From Streptomyces sp. PCS3-D2 (lineage in GTDB: Bacteria > Actinomycetota > Actinomycetes > Streptomycetales > Streptomycetaceae): DNA of 64,000 nucleotides. The stretch is from NCBI RefSeq assembly GCF_000612545.2, contig NZ_CP097800.1:4972501-5036500 (forward strand), read 5' to 3'. The position numbers and the translations under genes were made by a program. Below the pieces are notes generated by a model. It made no database searches and was not told where the DNA came from. It was given only the letters and a program-made list of their open reading frames with translations. Below, piece by piece: positions 1 to 8,082 of the stretch (position 1 is the stretch's first letter; each line of letters begins with the position of its first letter).

Positions 1-1323
1 CCGGTAGAAGGACTCGTACCGCCGGAACACCTCGATGTGCTCCGGATCCGGCAGCGAGTCCGCGAACACGTTGGTGTAGCCCTGGAAGTCGAAGGTCAGG
101 ACGGCCAGCGTGCGCGCCACCGTGTACAGGTCGGAGGCGACCGACGGGCCCAACTCCGCCACCTCCGGCGCCTGGTAGCCCACCGTGCCGTATATGGCCG
201 ACTCTTCGTCGTCCATCCGCCGCACCGCGCCCATGTCGATCAGCTTCAGCTGGTCCTGCTGCTGGATCGCGTTGTCGACCTTGAAGTCGCAGTAGAGCAG
301 GTTCCTGCTGTGCAGGTGCCCCAGAGCCTCCAGCGCCTCGATGCCGTACGCGCAGGCCTGTTCCACCGGCAGTGGGTCGCGCCGCCCGTCGGGCCGGCGC
401 CGCTCGTTCGCGATCTCCTTCAGCGACTTGCCGCCGACGTACTCCATGACGATGTACCCGTCCAGCGAACCGGTCCGCTGGTCCAGGTGCTCCACGAAGT
501 TGTAGATCCGCACGATGTTGGAGTGCTCGATCTCCGCGAGGAAGCGGCGCTCCGAGATCGCCGCCTCCATCGCGTCCTGGTCGCCCGTGTCGAGCAGGCC
601 CTTGAGGACCACCCACCGGTCCGCGACCGCCCGGTCCACCGCCAGGTACACCCAGCCGAGGCCGCCGTGCGCCAGACAGCCCGCCACCTCGTACTGGCCG
701 CGCACCACGTCACCGGCGCGCAGCTTGGGCACGAAGGAGTAGGGGTGCCCGCACTTGGTGCAGAAGCCCTCGGTCCGGCCCGGCCGGTCCCCGCGGGCCC
801 GGCCCACCGGAGCGCCGCAGTCCGAACGCGAGCAGAACCGCTTGCGCTCGGGCACCTCCGGGTTCTCCAGGACCGCCGTCGAGGGGTCGGGCCGCGGCAC
901 CTCCGGAACGCTGACCAGACCGGCACCCAGCCGGCTGCGTCCCGAGGAGGCGGCCGAACCCGAACTGCGCACCGAGACCGAGCGGGTTGAAGCCTGCCCC
1001 GCCAGGGAACGCGACAGCCGCCCCGACACCGAACGGTGCGAGGAGGAGGATCGGGAGGACCGGGCCGAGGCCGAGGAGCGCGCCGAGCCGTGGGACCCCT
1101 GGGAGCCCTGCGACCCGTGGGAGCCCCGGGACCCGCCGGAGCCCAGGGAACCGCGCGCCGGGCTCGTCATTCCCGTCGGCGGTGACACCAGCTCCTCGGC
1201 GCCCGCCGCGACCGCGCCGACCGGGGCCAGGCCGCAGGTGTCGCAGTACAGCCCGCCGCCGCCCATGTCCTCGTACGTCCCCGGGCAGCCGGGGCGGACG
1301 CACGCCGTTCCGCTCAGGCTCAT
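1..1323 (-). CDS. pknG: PknG-like serine/threonine protein kinase (3' end beyond window)
   Basis: Cytosolic Ser/Thr kinase of the PknG type; only the first 441 codons are inside the window. The N terminus carries a Cys-pair zinc ribbon (CVRPGC...CDTC) and then a long Ser/Gly/Arg linker. A rubredoxin-like ribbon follows (FCSRSDC...FCTKCGHPYSF, about residues 160-190). The kinase domain starts near residue 200, with a Gly-rich loop HGGLGWVY and a Lys in VVLKG near 239. The catalytic loop is YCDFKVDN near 345 and the metal motif is DMG in LKLIDMGAV. The loop lacks the usual HRD, as expected for non-RD PknG kinases. The TPR region expected at the C terminus would lie outside. The ATG overlaps the upstream gene's stop (ATGA) and has a GGAGG site. 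In mycobacteria PknG phosphorylates GarA downstream of GlnX/GlnH; the same neighbours occur here. Confidence 0.93.
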   Translation of the reverse strand, partial: MSLSGTACVRPGCPGTYEDMGGGGLYCDTCGLAPVGAVAAGAEELVSPPTGMTSPARGSLGSGGSRGSHGSQGSQGSHGSARSSASARSSRSSSSHRSVSGRLSRSLAGQASTRSVSVRSSGSAASSGRSRLGAGLVSVPEVPRPDPSTAVLENPEVPERKRFCSRSDCGAPVGRARGDRPGRTEGFCTKCGHPYSFVPKLRAGDVVRGQYEVAGCLAHGGLGWVYLAVDRAVADRWVVLKGLLDTGDQDAMEAAISERRFLAEIEHSNIVRIYNFVEHLDQRTGSLDGYIVMEYVGGKSLKEIANERRRPDGRRDPLPVEQACAYGIEALEALGHLHSRNLLYCDFKVDNAIQQQDQLKLIDMGAVRRMDDEESAIYGTVGYQAPEVAELGPSVASDLYTVARTLAVLTFDFQGYTNVFADSLPDPEHIEVFRRYESFYR

Positions 1324-2606
1324 GCGTCCTCCGTCCCCGGCCCGCCGGGCCGCTCTTCTCCGTGGTGCTCCGGTCCCGGCCGCTGCCGCGGTGCCAGCGA
1401 CTCCCCGGCCGCCTGTTGGTAGCGCAGGACGGCCTGTTCGGCGGCCCGCAGGTCGCAGGGCGCGCTCCACAGCATCCGCCGGGCCGTGTCGTACCTCTCG
1501 ATCAGCAGGGGGTCCTCGGCCAGGCCGTGCCGGGCCACCTTCGCCCGGTACGCGTCCAGCCGCCCGCGCAGCTCGGCCCGTACGGCCAGCGGGGCCGTCA
1601 CCGCGGTCAACGATTCGCGGGCCCTGCGCAGTTCCTCCTCGGCCCGCTCCTCCAGCGATTCCAACAGGGGCGAGAGCCGGTGCCAGCGCGCGTGGCGCCG
1701 GTGGTCGGCGGCCGCCGCGAGCTGCTCCTGGAGCACCGTCGGCGGGCCGCTGACCACGGGCACCTCGGAGGCGGCGATCTTCGCCAGCACCTCGCCGCGC
1801 GCCGTCCGCGCCTCCGCCAGGGTGCGGTCGGCCCGCGAGAGCACGTCACGCAGGCCGATCAGCCGCTGCTCGGCGTCCTGCCGGACGGCCAGCACCGCCT
1901 CCACCTCGCGGCGCACGTCCTCCAGGGCGAGCGCGGCCCGGTCGTAGCGCCCGGTGTCGGGGCGGCCGCCGCCGGGCGCGGAACTGCCTGCGGCGGACTG
2001 CCAGAAGGCCAGCGGATCGGCGATCACCTCGGCGCGCAGCTCCGTGAGCTCGGCGGTGATGTACTCCAGGTCGTCCCCCGAGGGGTGCTCGCCCGGGCGC
2101 ACGCCCACCGAGTGGGCCAGCGAACGGGTGCGGTGCAGCTCGGCGGCGAGCAGGTCGATCCGGGCGGGCAGCGCCGACCACACGGCGTCGGCCGCGACCA
2201 CGACGTCCAGCGAACGGGCGTAGAGGTCGTTCATCCGGGCCACGAGCTCGGCGAGCGAGAGCCGCTCCGCCAGCGCGGCGCCCTCGGTGGCCGCCCCGGC
2301 GATCAGGACCCCGGGCCCGCGCAGCCGCTCGGTCAGCTCGGTCAGGTCGTCGCGGTTGGGCCAGCGGCGCCGCTCGCGGATCTCCCGGGCGGCGGCCAGT
2401 GCCCCGCTGTAGGCGTCGAAGTACGTCCACAGCCGGGTGATGTCCGCTTCGGCGCAGGTCCAGCGCTCCTTGGTGAGCCCACTCAGCTCGGCGCCCTCCA
2501 GCAGCCGGCGCCCGGCGTGGTCCTGGAGGGCGAGCAGTGAGGTCTCGACGGCCTCGTGCTCGGCGCCCAGCCTGGTCAGGGCGCGGTCGACGCCGTCCCG
2601 GTCCAT
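1320..2606 (-). CDS. Helical protein of unknown function in the PknG module
   Basis: A 428-residue protein with no domain I recognise. It is rich in Ala, Glu, Arg and Leu in long stretches likely to form alpha-helices or coiled coils (for example ESLEERAEEELRRARESL and LEDVRREVEAVLAVRQDAEQ). It has no signal peptide or membrane segment, and a Pro/Gly/Glu-rich C-terminal tail. I chose the ATG at 2606 (MDRDGVDRAL) because coding character begins there and a GGAGGTGGGG stretch precedes it; an in-frame upstream extension is low-complexity and unlikely. It sits between the glnH-like gene (128 bp upstream) and pknG, with which it overlaps by 4 bp, so it is probably co-translated with the kinase. 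A cytosolic adaptor or scaffold for PknG is a guess from position only. Confidence 0.8.
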   Translation of the reverse strand: MDRDGVDRALTRLGAEHEAVETSLLALQDHAGRRLLEGAELSGLTKERWTCAEADITRLWTYFDAYSGALAAAREIRERRRWPNRDDLTELTERLRGPGVLIAGAATEGAALAERLSLAELVARMNDLYARSLDVVVAADAVWSALPARIDLLAAELHRTRSLAHSVGVRPGEHPSGDDLEYITAELTELRAEVIADPLAFWQSAAGSSAPGGGRPDTGRYDRAALALEDVRREVEAVLAVRQDAEQRLIGLRDVLSRADRTLAEARTARGEVLAKIAASEVPVVSGPPTVLQEQLAAAADHRRHARWHRLSPLLESLEERAEEELRRARESLTAVTAPLAVRAELRGRLDAYRAKVARHGLAEDPLLIERYDTARRMLWSAPCDLRAAEQAVLRYQQAAGESLAPRQRPGPEHHGEERPGGPGTEDA

Positions 2607-2734
2607 CACTGCAGACCCCACCTCCACCGACTGTGCCTCCGCTTCCGCCGCCTCCGTGTCCCCTCCTGTCCTTCCCTTCCTTCCCTCCGTGTCCGACCTC
2701 GTGCCCGGTCCCGTGCCCGAAATCGCCACCGGTC

Positions 2735-3829
2735 TCAGCCCTCCCGGTACTTGGGCGCGGGCGGCCCGGTCACGCCGGGCAGCACGGGTTGGAGGTGTTT
2801 GAGGTACGCCTTCATCCACGGGCTGTCATTGCCGCCCGCGCGGTAGTCCTCCAGCACCTTGTTGACCCGGCGGACCAGGTCGGGGGCGTCCTTGTTCATC
2901 GCGACCCCGTAGAACTCGCGGGTGAAGGGCGAGCCCACCAGCCGTACCGCCGGGTCCTGCGCCGCCTGACCGGCGGCCAGGGCGTTGTCCGTGATGATGC
3001 CGTCGACCTCGGCCAGCTGGAGCCGGACCAGGCAGTCGAGCTGGTTGGCCACGGTGACCGCCGCCGCGCCGAAGGACTGGGCCTTGAGCGCGCTCTCGGC
3101 CGTGGAACCGGCCGCGACGCAGATCCGCTTGTCCTTCAGCGAGGGGTCGTATCCGGTGATCGGTGAACCCTTCGGTGCCAGTACCTGCTGCCCGGCCTCG
3201 AAGTAGGCCGTCGAGAAGGCGACGTCCTCCAGCCGCTCGCAGTTGATCGTCATGGTCCGCACGACGATGTCGACACGGCCCTCCTGGAGGGCGGGGATGC
3301 GTTGGCTCGTCGGGACGGCCCGGTAGATGACCGCGTTCTCGTCGCCCAGGATGTCCTTGGCGATGGCCTTGACCAGGTCGATGTCGAAGCCGTCGAGGCG
3401 GACGCCCTCTGCGGTCTGGTTGCGGTACCCCCAGCGGAAGCTGCTCTGGTCCACGCCTGCGACGAGCTTGCCCGCCTCCTTGATCCGGGCGATGGACGCT
3501 CCGTCCAGGTCGGACGGGCGCAGGCTGGCCTCGGGGTCCTGACAGGGGCCCGACAGGACCCAGGGGGCCGCCGGGGCGGGTCCGTGCGCGGGGGCACCGG
3601 ACGTCGTGTCGGGCGTCGCGTGGGCCAGCGGCAGCAGGACCCCCGCGGCGGTCACGGCACAGGCGACGGCCATCGCGCTCACGCCGCCCCAGCCGCGCAG
3701 CCGGCGCGCGCCCCGCCGGACCACGGAGACCGAGCCCGGGGCGCGGGTGCGGACCTCGTGCTCCTCGTGCTCCTCGTGCTCCTCGTGCTTTCCTTGGCCC
3801 TCGGCGGCCCGCCTCGCCCGTATCCGCAT
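2735..3829 (-). CDS. glnH: GlnH-like extracellular solute-binding protein (amino-acid type)
   Basis: Type-3 periplasmic-binding-protein fold. The mature part contains the family features KLVAGVDQSSFRWGY, DGFDIDLVKAIAKDILG, RIPALQEGRVDIVVRTMT, RICVAAGSTAE and DGIITDNALAAG, so it should bind an amino acid such as Gln, Glu or Asp outside the membrane. The N terminus is unusual: an Arg-rich cytosolic tail, a (His-Glu-Glu) repeat, then one membrane segment (about residues 49-70, VSAMAVACAVTAAGVLL) with no clear lipobox, so it is probably a membrane anchor. A GTG at 3838 overlapping the upstream stop (GTGA) is an equally possible start. No ABC permease or ATPase is nearby. The partner is the GlnX-like gene immediately upstream, which argues for a sensing role rather than transport. 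Confidence 0.88.
   Translation of the reverse strand: MRIRARRAAEGQGKHEEHEEHEEHEVRTRAPGSVSVVRRGARRLRGWGGVSAMAVACAVTAAGVLLPLAHATPDTTSGAPAHGPAPAAPWVLSGPCQDPEASLRPSDLDGASIARIKEAGKLVAGVDQSSFRWGYRNQTAEGVRLDGFDIDLVKAIAKDILGDENAVIYRAVPTSQRIPALQEGRVDIVVRTMTINCERLEDVAFSTAYFEAGQQVLAPKGSPITGYDPSLKDKRICVAAGSTAESALKAQSFGAAAVTVANQLDCLVRLQLAEVDGIITDNALAAGQAAQDPAVRLVGSPFTREFYGVAMNKDAPDLVRRVNKVLEDYRAGGNDSPWMKAYLKHLQPVLPGVTGPPAPKYREG
3754..3789 (-). repeat. Four perfect 9-bp tandem copies inside the glnH-like gene
   Basis: The unit CCTCGTGCT (plus-strand reading) occurs four times without a mismatch at 3754-3762, 3763-3771, 3772-3780 and 3781-3789. Because the unit is 9 bp it stays in frame and encodes repeated His-Glu-Glu on the cytosolic side of the membrane anchor. 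Copy number could change without frameshift. Confidence 0.95.
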
Positions 3830-3834
3830 CGCTC

Positions 3835-5241
3835 TCACCTGTACTCCGAAAGCCTGCGCCCGATACCGAGCAGGGCCGCTGTGGCGCCGATGACCGCCAG
3901 TACCGCCGAGCCGGTCACCAGGCCGGCCAGCGCGCCGAGCCCGTCCTGGGCGGCGCGGGTGAACTCCCGCTGCTCGTGGGCGACAGCCTGTTCCAGGGAG
4001 GCGTCCACCGTGTCGAAGGCGGCGCCGCTGCTCTCCTTGTGCTGCGCGTCCCCGACGACCTGGGGCAGCGCGGCTTCGTAGTCGCCCTTCAAGTCCGCCT
4101 CCCGGGCCGCCGTGTGCCGCCGCTTCCACTGCTCGACGCCGTCGACGGCCTGGCTCACGGGCGTCCGGCCGTCGTCGTCGGCCAGCCGCAGCGCGGTCGC
4201 GAGCCCCGCGTCCAGCTGCCTCATGTTGTTCGTGAAGTCCACGTCGTACTTGTCCGACTTCTTGTCGTCGGCCAGTACGGCGCCTCGCGCGATCAGGGTC
4301 AGGTTCTCACTCGCCCGTGCCTGGAGGGAGGCGATCCGCGCGTCGTTGAGCACCTTCATCGACTCCTGCCCGTCCGTGCGCGCCTCAGTCAGCGACGAAC
4401 GCGCCACCGTGTGGCCGACGGACAGCCAGAGCAGCACCACCACGGAAGCGGCGGTCGCGGCCACCAGCCCGTGGTTGAAGACCCGGTTCGTGTGCCGGTA
4501 GTTGCGCCGTTGCGCCCAGGCCAGCGCGGCCACGGTCAGCAGGCCGAGCGCCAGCGAACCCAGCGGCCAGGACCGGGCGTCGTCGTCGTCCGTGTACAGC
4601 CGGCGGGTCTCCGCCTCGTACAGCCGCTGGGCGGCGGGCAGCAGTTGGGTGGTCATCTGTTCGTTGGCGTAACGGAGGTACGCGCCACCCAGTGGCAGTC
4701 CCTGCCGGTTGGTGGCCCGGGCCTGCTCGATCAGGCCGGTGTAGCGCGGAAGCTGTTCACTCAACAGGGTGATCTGCTCGCGGGACTCCTCGCTGCCGCC
4801 GGTGTTGGCGGCGGCGCTCACGAGCAGGCGGGAGGCATTGGCGATGTCCTTCTCGTACCGCTGGCGGACCTCGCGCGGCTCCTGCGCGCCGAGGAGGAAC
4901 CCGCTGGAGGAGGTGGTGTCGGCGTCGGCGAGCGAGCGGTAGATGCTGGCCGCGTCCGCGCTCAGCGGCTGGCTGCGGCCCACCACGTCGTCCGCGGCGG
5001 TGGCCCGGGCGGAGATCTCCCACACGCTCACCGCGCCGAACAGCATGATGAGGGCGGCCAGTACCGCGCCGATGATCCGCAGCCGGCCCGGCTCGGTGGT
5101 GGCCGCCTCGCGCACCCGCTGGACGCCCTCGGACCAGGCGGTGCGCCGCCCCGGCGGGCCGGCGGGCGGGGACGCCGGCGGTCCGGCGGGCGGCGCGGAG
5201 ACACCACCCCCGGGCGCGGGCGCGCGTGAAGTGATCGCCAC
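3835..5241 (-). CDS. glnX: GlnX-like four-helix membrane sensor protein
   Basis: A 468-residue integral membrane protein. A Pro/Gly-rich cytosolic N terminus precedes TM1 (about residues 54-76, IIGAVLAALIMLFGAVSVWEI). An extracytoplasmic helical domain of about 150 residues follows, then TM2 and TM3 as a pair (LGSLALGLLTVAALAWA; VAATAASVVVLLWLSVG). A second external helical domain leads to TM4 near the C terminus. Two external helical domains bracketed by four helices resemble chemoreceptor sensor modules and mycobacterial GlnX, which passes GlnH occupancy to PknG. The GTG at 5241 is preceded by GGGGGAGGTCACG, an excellent ribosome site; an ATG at 5385 is possible but weaker. The stop overlaps or abuts the glnH-like start, so the two are translationally coupled. 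Confidence 0.85.
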   Translation of the reverse strand: MAITSRAPAPGGGVSAPPAGPPASPPAGPPGRRTAWSEGVQRVREAATTEPGRLRIIGAVLAALIMLFGAVSVWEISARATAADDVVGRSQPLSADAASIYRSLADADTTSSSGFLLGAQEPREVRQRYEKDIANASRLLVSAAANTGGSEESREQITLLSEQLPRYTGLIEQARATNRQGLPLGGAYLRYANEQMTTQLLPAAQRLYEAETRRLYTDDDDARSWPLGSLALGLLTVAALAWAQRRNYRHTNRVFNHGLVAATAASVVVLLWLSVGHTVARSSLTEARTDGQESMKVLNDARIASLQARASENLTLIARGAVLADDKKSDKYDVDFTNNMRQLDAGLATALRLADDDGRTPVSQAVDGVEQWKRRHTAAREADLKGDYEAALPQVVGDAQHKESSGAAFDTVDASLEQAVAHEQREFTRAAQDGLGALAGLVTGSAVLAVIGATAALLGIGRRLSEYR

Positions 5242-5450
5242 CGTGACCTCCCCCTCGGTCCTGTCGTCCCGCAGCCGGCGCAGGAGGGTCCCCCCGCGCA
5301 GCAGCAGTATGGCCGTAGTGCCGGTGGACCACAGCACCCGGTGCTGGATCCGGGGCGATCCGCCCCCGCGGGCGCCTTTCGTCACCCCCTCACCGTCAAT
5401 ACGCCCTTACGGCCGTAACAGTTCCAGACCGGGCGCCTTCCGGGGTGGGT

Positions 5451-6440
5451 TCAACCGAAATGGGCACGCAGTTTTCCGTGGGCCCGGGCCGGGGCCCCGA
5501 TCGAGTCCAGGCCCAGGAGCCCGGCGCCCAGCACCGGGGGCGCCGTGACCACCGTGATCCGGGCGTGCGGGGCGCGTTCGGCGAGGCCGGCCGCGATCCG
5601 GTCGTCGAGTGCGGGGTGCCGGGCCGCGAGCACCCCGCCGCCGAGGACCACCGGCACCTCCTCGCCCAGCAGCCCCAGCCGGCCCAGCGCCACCGTGGCC
5701 ATGGCCACGACCTCGTCCGCCTGGCGGTGCACCAGAGAGAGCGCCACCGGATCCCCGGCGGCGGCCACCTCGAACAGCACCGGGACCAGCGCGTGTCGCC
5801 GTACCGCAGGCACGTCCCCCAGGTGCATCGCCTCGATCAGCGAGGCCATCGAGCCGTGGCCGAGGCACGCGGGCAGCGCCCGGGCCAGCTCCGTCGCCGC
5901 GCCCCGGCCGTCCTCCGCCCGGGCCGCGAACCACAGGGCCTCCTCGGCCAGTCCGCCCCCGCCGCCCCAGTCGCCGGAGATCCGCCCGACCGCGGGGAAG
6001 CGCGCGGTCCGCCGGTCCGGGGTCATCCCGACGCAGTTGATGCCCGCCCCGCACACCACCGCGACGCCCCGTGGTTCGGCGCCCGCTGGCAGGCCGGCGC
6101 GCAGCAGCGCGAAGGTGTCGTTGTGCACCGCGGTGGCACGCCCCCAGCCGCGGCGCCCGATCTCGTCCGCGAGCCGCCGCTCCTCCACCGGGAAGTCGGC
6201 GTTGGCCAGGCAGGCCGACACGTGCTCGGCGAGGGGCCCGGACCCGCCGCCGGGATTCCACCCCGCCGAGGCCAGCGCCTCGGCCAGGACGTCCACGGCG
6301 GCGGCCACCCCGGTGCGGGGCGGCTGGAAGCCCCCGGCCTGCCCGGTGGCCAGCACGGATCCGTCGGCGCCGAGGAGCGCGACGTCCGTCTTGCTGTTGC
6401 CCGCGTCGATCGCGAGGACCGCGGGGAGGGTCAGGCCCAC
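5451..6440 (-). CDS. csnK: BadF/BadG-type sugar kinase (amino-sugar kinase, CsnK-like)
   Basis: Cytosolic ATP-dependent sugar kinase of the ASKHA superfamily, 329 residues. The phosphate-1 motif LAIDAGNSKTDVALL is at the N terminus. VAVVCGAGINCVG and GRISGDWGGGGGLAEEAL form the central nucleotide-binding elements, and VVLGGGVLAARHP is the adenosine motif. The family includes N-acetylglucosamine and glucosamine kinases. The position directly after the GH4 glycosidase matches csnK of the chitosan-oligosaccharide operon, so glucosamine or a chitosan-derived sugar is the likeliest substrate. The GTG at 6440 overlaps the glycosidase stop by 10 bp and has AAGGAG eight bases upstream, so translation is coupled. 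Substrate identity cannot be read from sequence alone. Confidence 0.85.
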   Translation of the reverse strand: MGLTLPAVLAIDAGNSKTDVALLGADGSVLATGQAGGFQPPRTGVAAAVDVLAEALASAGWNPGGGSGPLAEHVSACLANADFPVEERRLADEIGRRGWGRATAVHNDTFALLRAGLPAGAEPRGVAVVCGAGINCVGMTPDRRTARFPAVGRISGDWGGGGGLAEEALWFAARAEDGRGAATELARALPACLGHGSMASLIEAMHLGDVPAVRRHALVPVLFEVAAAGDPVALSLVHRQADEVVAMATVALGRLGLLGEEVPVVLGGGVLAARHPALDDRIAAGLAERAPHARITVVTAPPVLGAGLLGLDSIGAPARAHGKLRAHFG

Positions 6441-7705
6441 GGCAGGTGCTCCTTGTTGTGCGCTAGGAGCCGGTCGGTCAACCCTTCGGCCAGGTCGTAC
6501 TGGCCGACCAGCGGGTGCGCGAGCAGCGCCTTGAAGACCCGCTCCCGGCCGCCGCGCAGCGCCGCGTCCAGCGCGAGGTCCTCGTAGGCCGTCACCTGCG
6601 AGATCAGCCCGGCGAACAGCGGGTCCAGGCGCGGCACCGGGAGCGGCACGGGGCTGGAGCCGCCGGGGGCGCGGACGCGGGCCTGCACCTCGACGACGGC
6701 GTCGTCGGGCAGGAAGGGCAGGGTGCCGGCGTTGTACGTGTTGACCACCTGCACGTCCGCGCCGCCGCCTCCGAGCAGTGCGGCCGCCAGGTCCACGGCC
6801 GCCTCCGAGTAGAAGGCGCCGCCCCGTCGGGCCAGCAGCGCGGGCTTCTCGTCGAGTGCCGGGTCCGCGTACAGGGCGAGCAGTTCGCGCTCCATCGCGG
6901 CGACCTCCGCGGCCCGGGAGGGCCGGGTGCCCAGTTCCCGCACCACCTCGTCGTGGGAGTAGAAGTAGCGCAGGTAGTACGAGGGGACGACGCCGAGCCG
7001 GTCCAGCAGGGCCCGCGGCAGCCGCAGGTCCGACGCGACGGCCTCCCCGTGCTCCGCGAGCAGGTGGGGCAGCAGGTCCTCGCCGTCCGGGCCGCCCCGG
7101 CGCACGCCCAGCTCCCAGGTGAGGTGGTTGAGGCCGACGTGGTCCAGGTGGACGTCGGACGGGGCCAGTTCGAGCAGGGCCGCGAACTTCCGCTGGAGGC
7201 CGATGGCGACGTTGCACAACCCGACGGCCTTGTGTCCGGCCCGCAGCAGGGCCCGGGTGACGATCCCGACCGGGTTGGTGAAGTCGATGATCCAGGCGTC
7301 GGGATTGGCCCGGCGCACCCGTTCGGCGATGTCGAGGACCACCGGGACGGTGCGCAGGGCCTTGGCCAGCCCGCCCGCTCCGGTGGTCTCCTGCCCGACG
7401 CAGCCGCACTCCAGGGGCCAGGTTTCGTCCCGGAGCCGGGCGGCCTGTCCGCCGACGCGCAGCTGCAGGAGGACGGCATCGGCCCCGGCGACGCCCGCGT
7501 CGAGGTCGGTGGTCGTGCTGACCAGGCCGGGGTGGTCCTGCCGGGCGAGGATCCGGCGGCCCAGGGCGCCGATCAGCTCCAGCCGCTCGGTGGCCGGGTC
7601 GATCAGCACCAGCTCCTCGACCGGCAGGGTGTCGCGCAGCCGCGCGAAGCCGTCGATCAGTTCGGGGGTGTAGGTGGAACCGCCGCCCACCACTGCGAGT
7701 TTCAA
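6431..7705 (-). CDS. csnH: GH4 family glycosidase (6-phospho-beta-glucosidase type, CsnH-like)
   Basis: NAD- and metal-dependent glycosidase of family GH4, 424 residues, cytosolic. The NAD-binding loop VVGGGSTYTPELIDGF is at the N terminus. The central VGLCNVAIGLQRK contributes the metal-binding Cys, and VGLNHLTW contributes the conserved His. These enzymes act by a redox-assisted elimination on glycosides or 6-phosphoglycosides. The best start is a TTG at 7705 (TTGAAACTCGCAG), which places the Rossmann strand at residue 3; GAAAGG lies upstream. It is followed by the overlapping sugar kinase. In the csn operon the matching gene lies after three ABC transporter genes; here none are present and the 5' leader contains a pentanucleotide repeat. 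Confidence 0.88.
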   Translation of the reverse strand: MKLAVVGGGSTYTPELIDGFARLRDTLPVEELVLIDPATERLELIGALGRRILARQDHPGLVSTTTDLDAGVAGADAVLLQLRVGGQAARLRDETWPLECGCVGQETTGAGGLAKALRTVPVVLDIAERVRRANPDAWIIDFTNPVGIVTRALLRAGHKAVGLCNVAIGLQRKFAALLELAPSDVHLDHVGLNHLTWELGVRRGGPDGEDLLPHLLAEHGEAVASDLRLPRALLDRLGVVPSYYLRYFYSHDEVVRELGTRPSRAAEVAAMERELLALYADPALDEKPALLARRGGAFYSEAAVDLAAALLGGGGADVQVVNTYNAGTLPFLPDDAVVEVQARVRAPGGSSPVPLPVPRLDPLFAGLISQVTAYEDLALDAALRGGRERVFKALLAHPLVGQYDLAEGLTDRLLAHNKEHLPWA

Positions 7706-7735
7706 CGTCGTCAGCCTTTCACTCCGGTCGGGTTG

Positions 7736-7800
7736 GTGCGGTGCGGTGCGGTGCGGTGCGGTGCGGTGCGGTGCAGTGCAGTGCAGTGCGGTGGGGTGTG
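7736..7800. repeat. Pentanucleotide tandem repeat in the GH4 gene leader (7706-8082 gap)
   Basis: GTGCG is repeated seven times at 7736-7770. Three GTGCA copies (7771-7785), one GTGCG, and two degenerate units (GTGGG, GTGTG) follow to 7800. On the transcribed minus strand it reads as CGCAC repeats starting about 30 nt upstream of the GH4 start codon. The 377-bp gap between the GH4 and ROK genes otherwise shows no convincing gene. A weak GGAACTTCC dyad at 8014-8022 is the only other motif noted. Confidence 0.95.
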
Positions 7801-8082
7801 CCCCGTGCAGGATCCTGGTCCGCAACCGGGCGTTCGGGCGCCAGCGCGGACCGGCGGAGCGCGACCGCCGGGATCGCGGGCCCCGGCACCGGTCCGGCCG
7901 TGCGCGGCGGACAGCACCCGCGCCCGCGGACCGCACGCGGCATGCGGGCGGCGGACGGCCGCGGGGGGCGTGGGTCCGGTGCCGGTCACGGCGGGGCTCG
8001 CTCTCTGCGGGAGGGAACTTCCGGTGGGGCTGGCGGGGGTGCAGGCGGAGCGTGGTGGGGGAGCGGGCGCAGGGGTGCGGGT

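Noticed and set aside
37-990. Plus-strand 317-residue open frame over the pknG gene
   Set aside because: It is an antisense shadow of a GC-rich gene: His/Arg/Val-rich with no domain, while the minus strand encodes a complete kinase N terminus.
3835-4129. glnH-like start at 4129 inside the glnX-like gene
   Set aside because: The added 100 residues are translation of glnX in another frame; the Arg-rich anchor begins at 3829 or 3838.
7736-7800. Tandem repeat as a possible CRISPR array
   Set aside because: The units are 5 bp with no spacers and no cas genes are present.
7711-7989. Minus-strand frame with repeated HRTAP
   Set aside because: The repeat peptide is just translation of the pentanucleotide tract; there is no ribosome site or family similarity.
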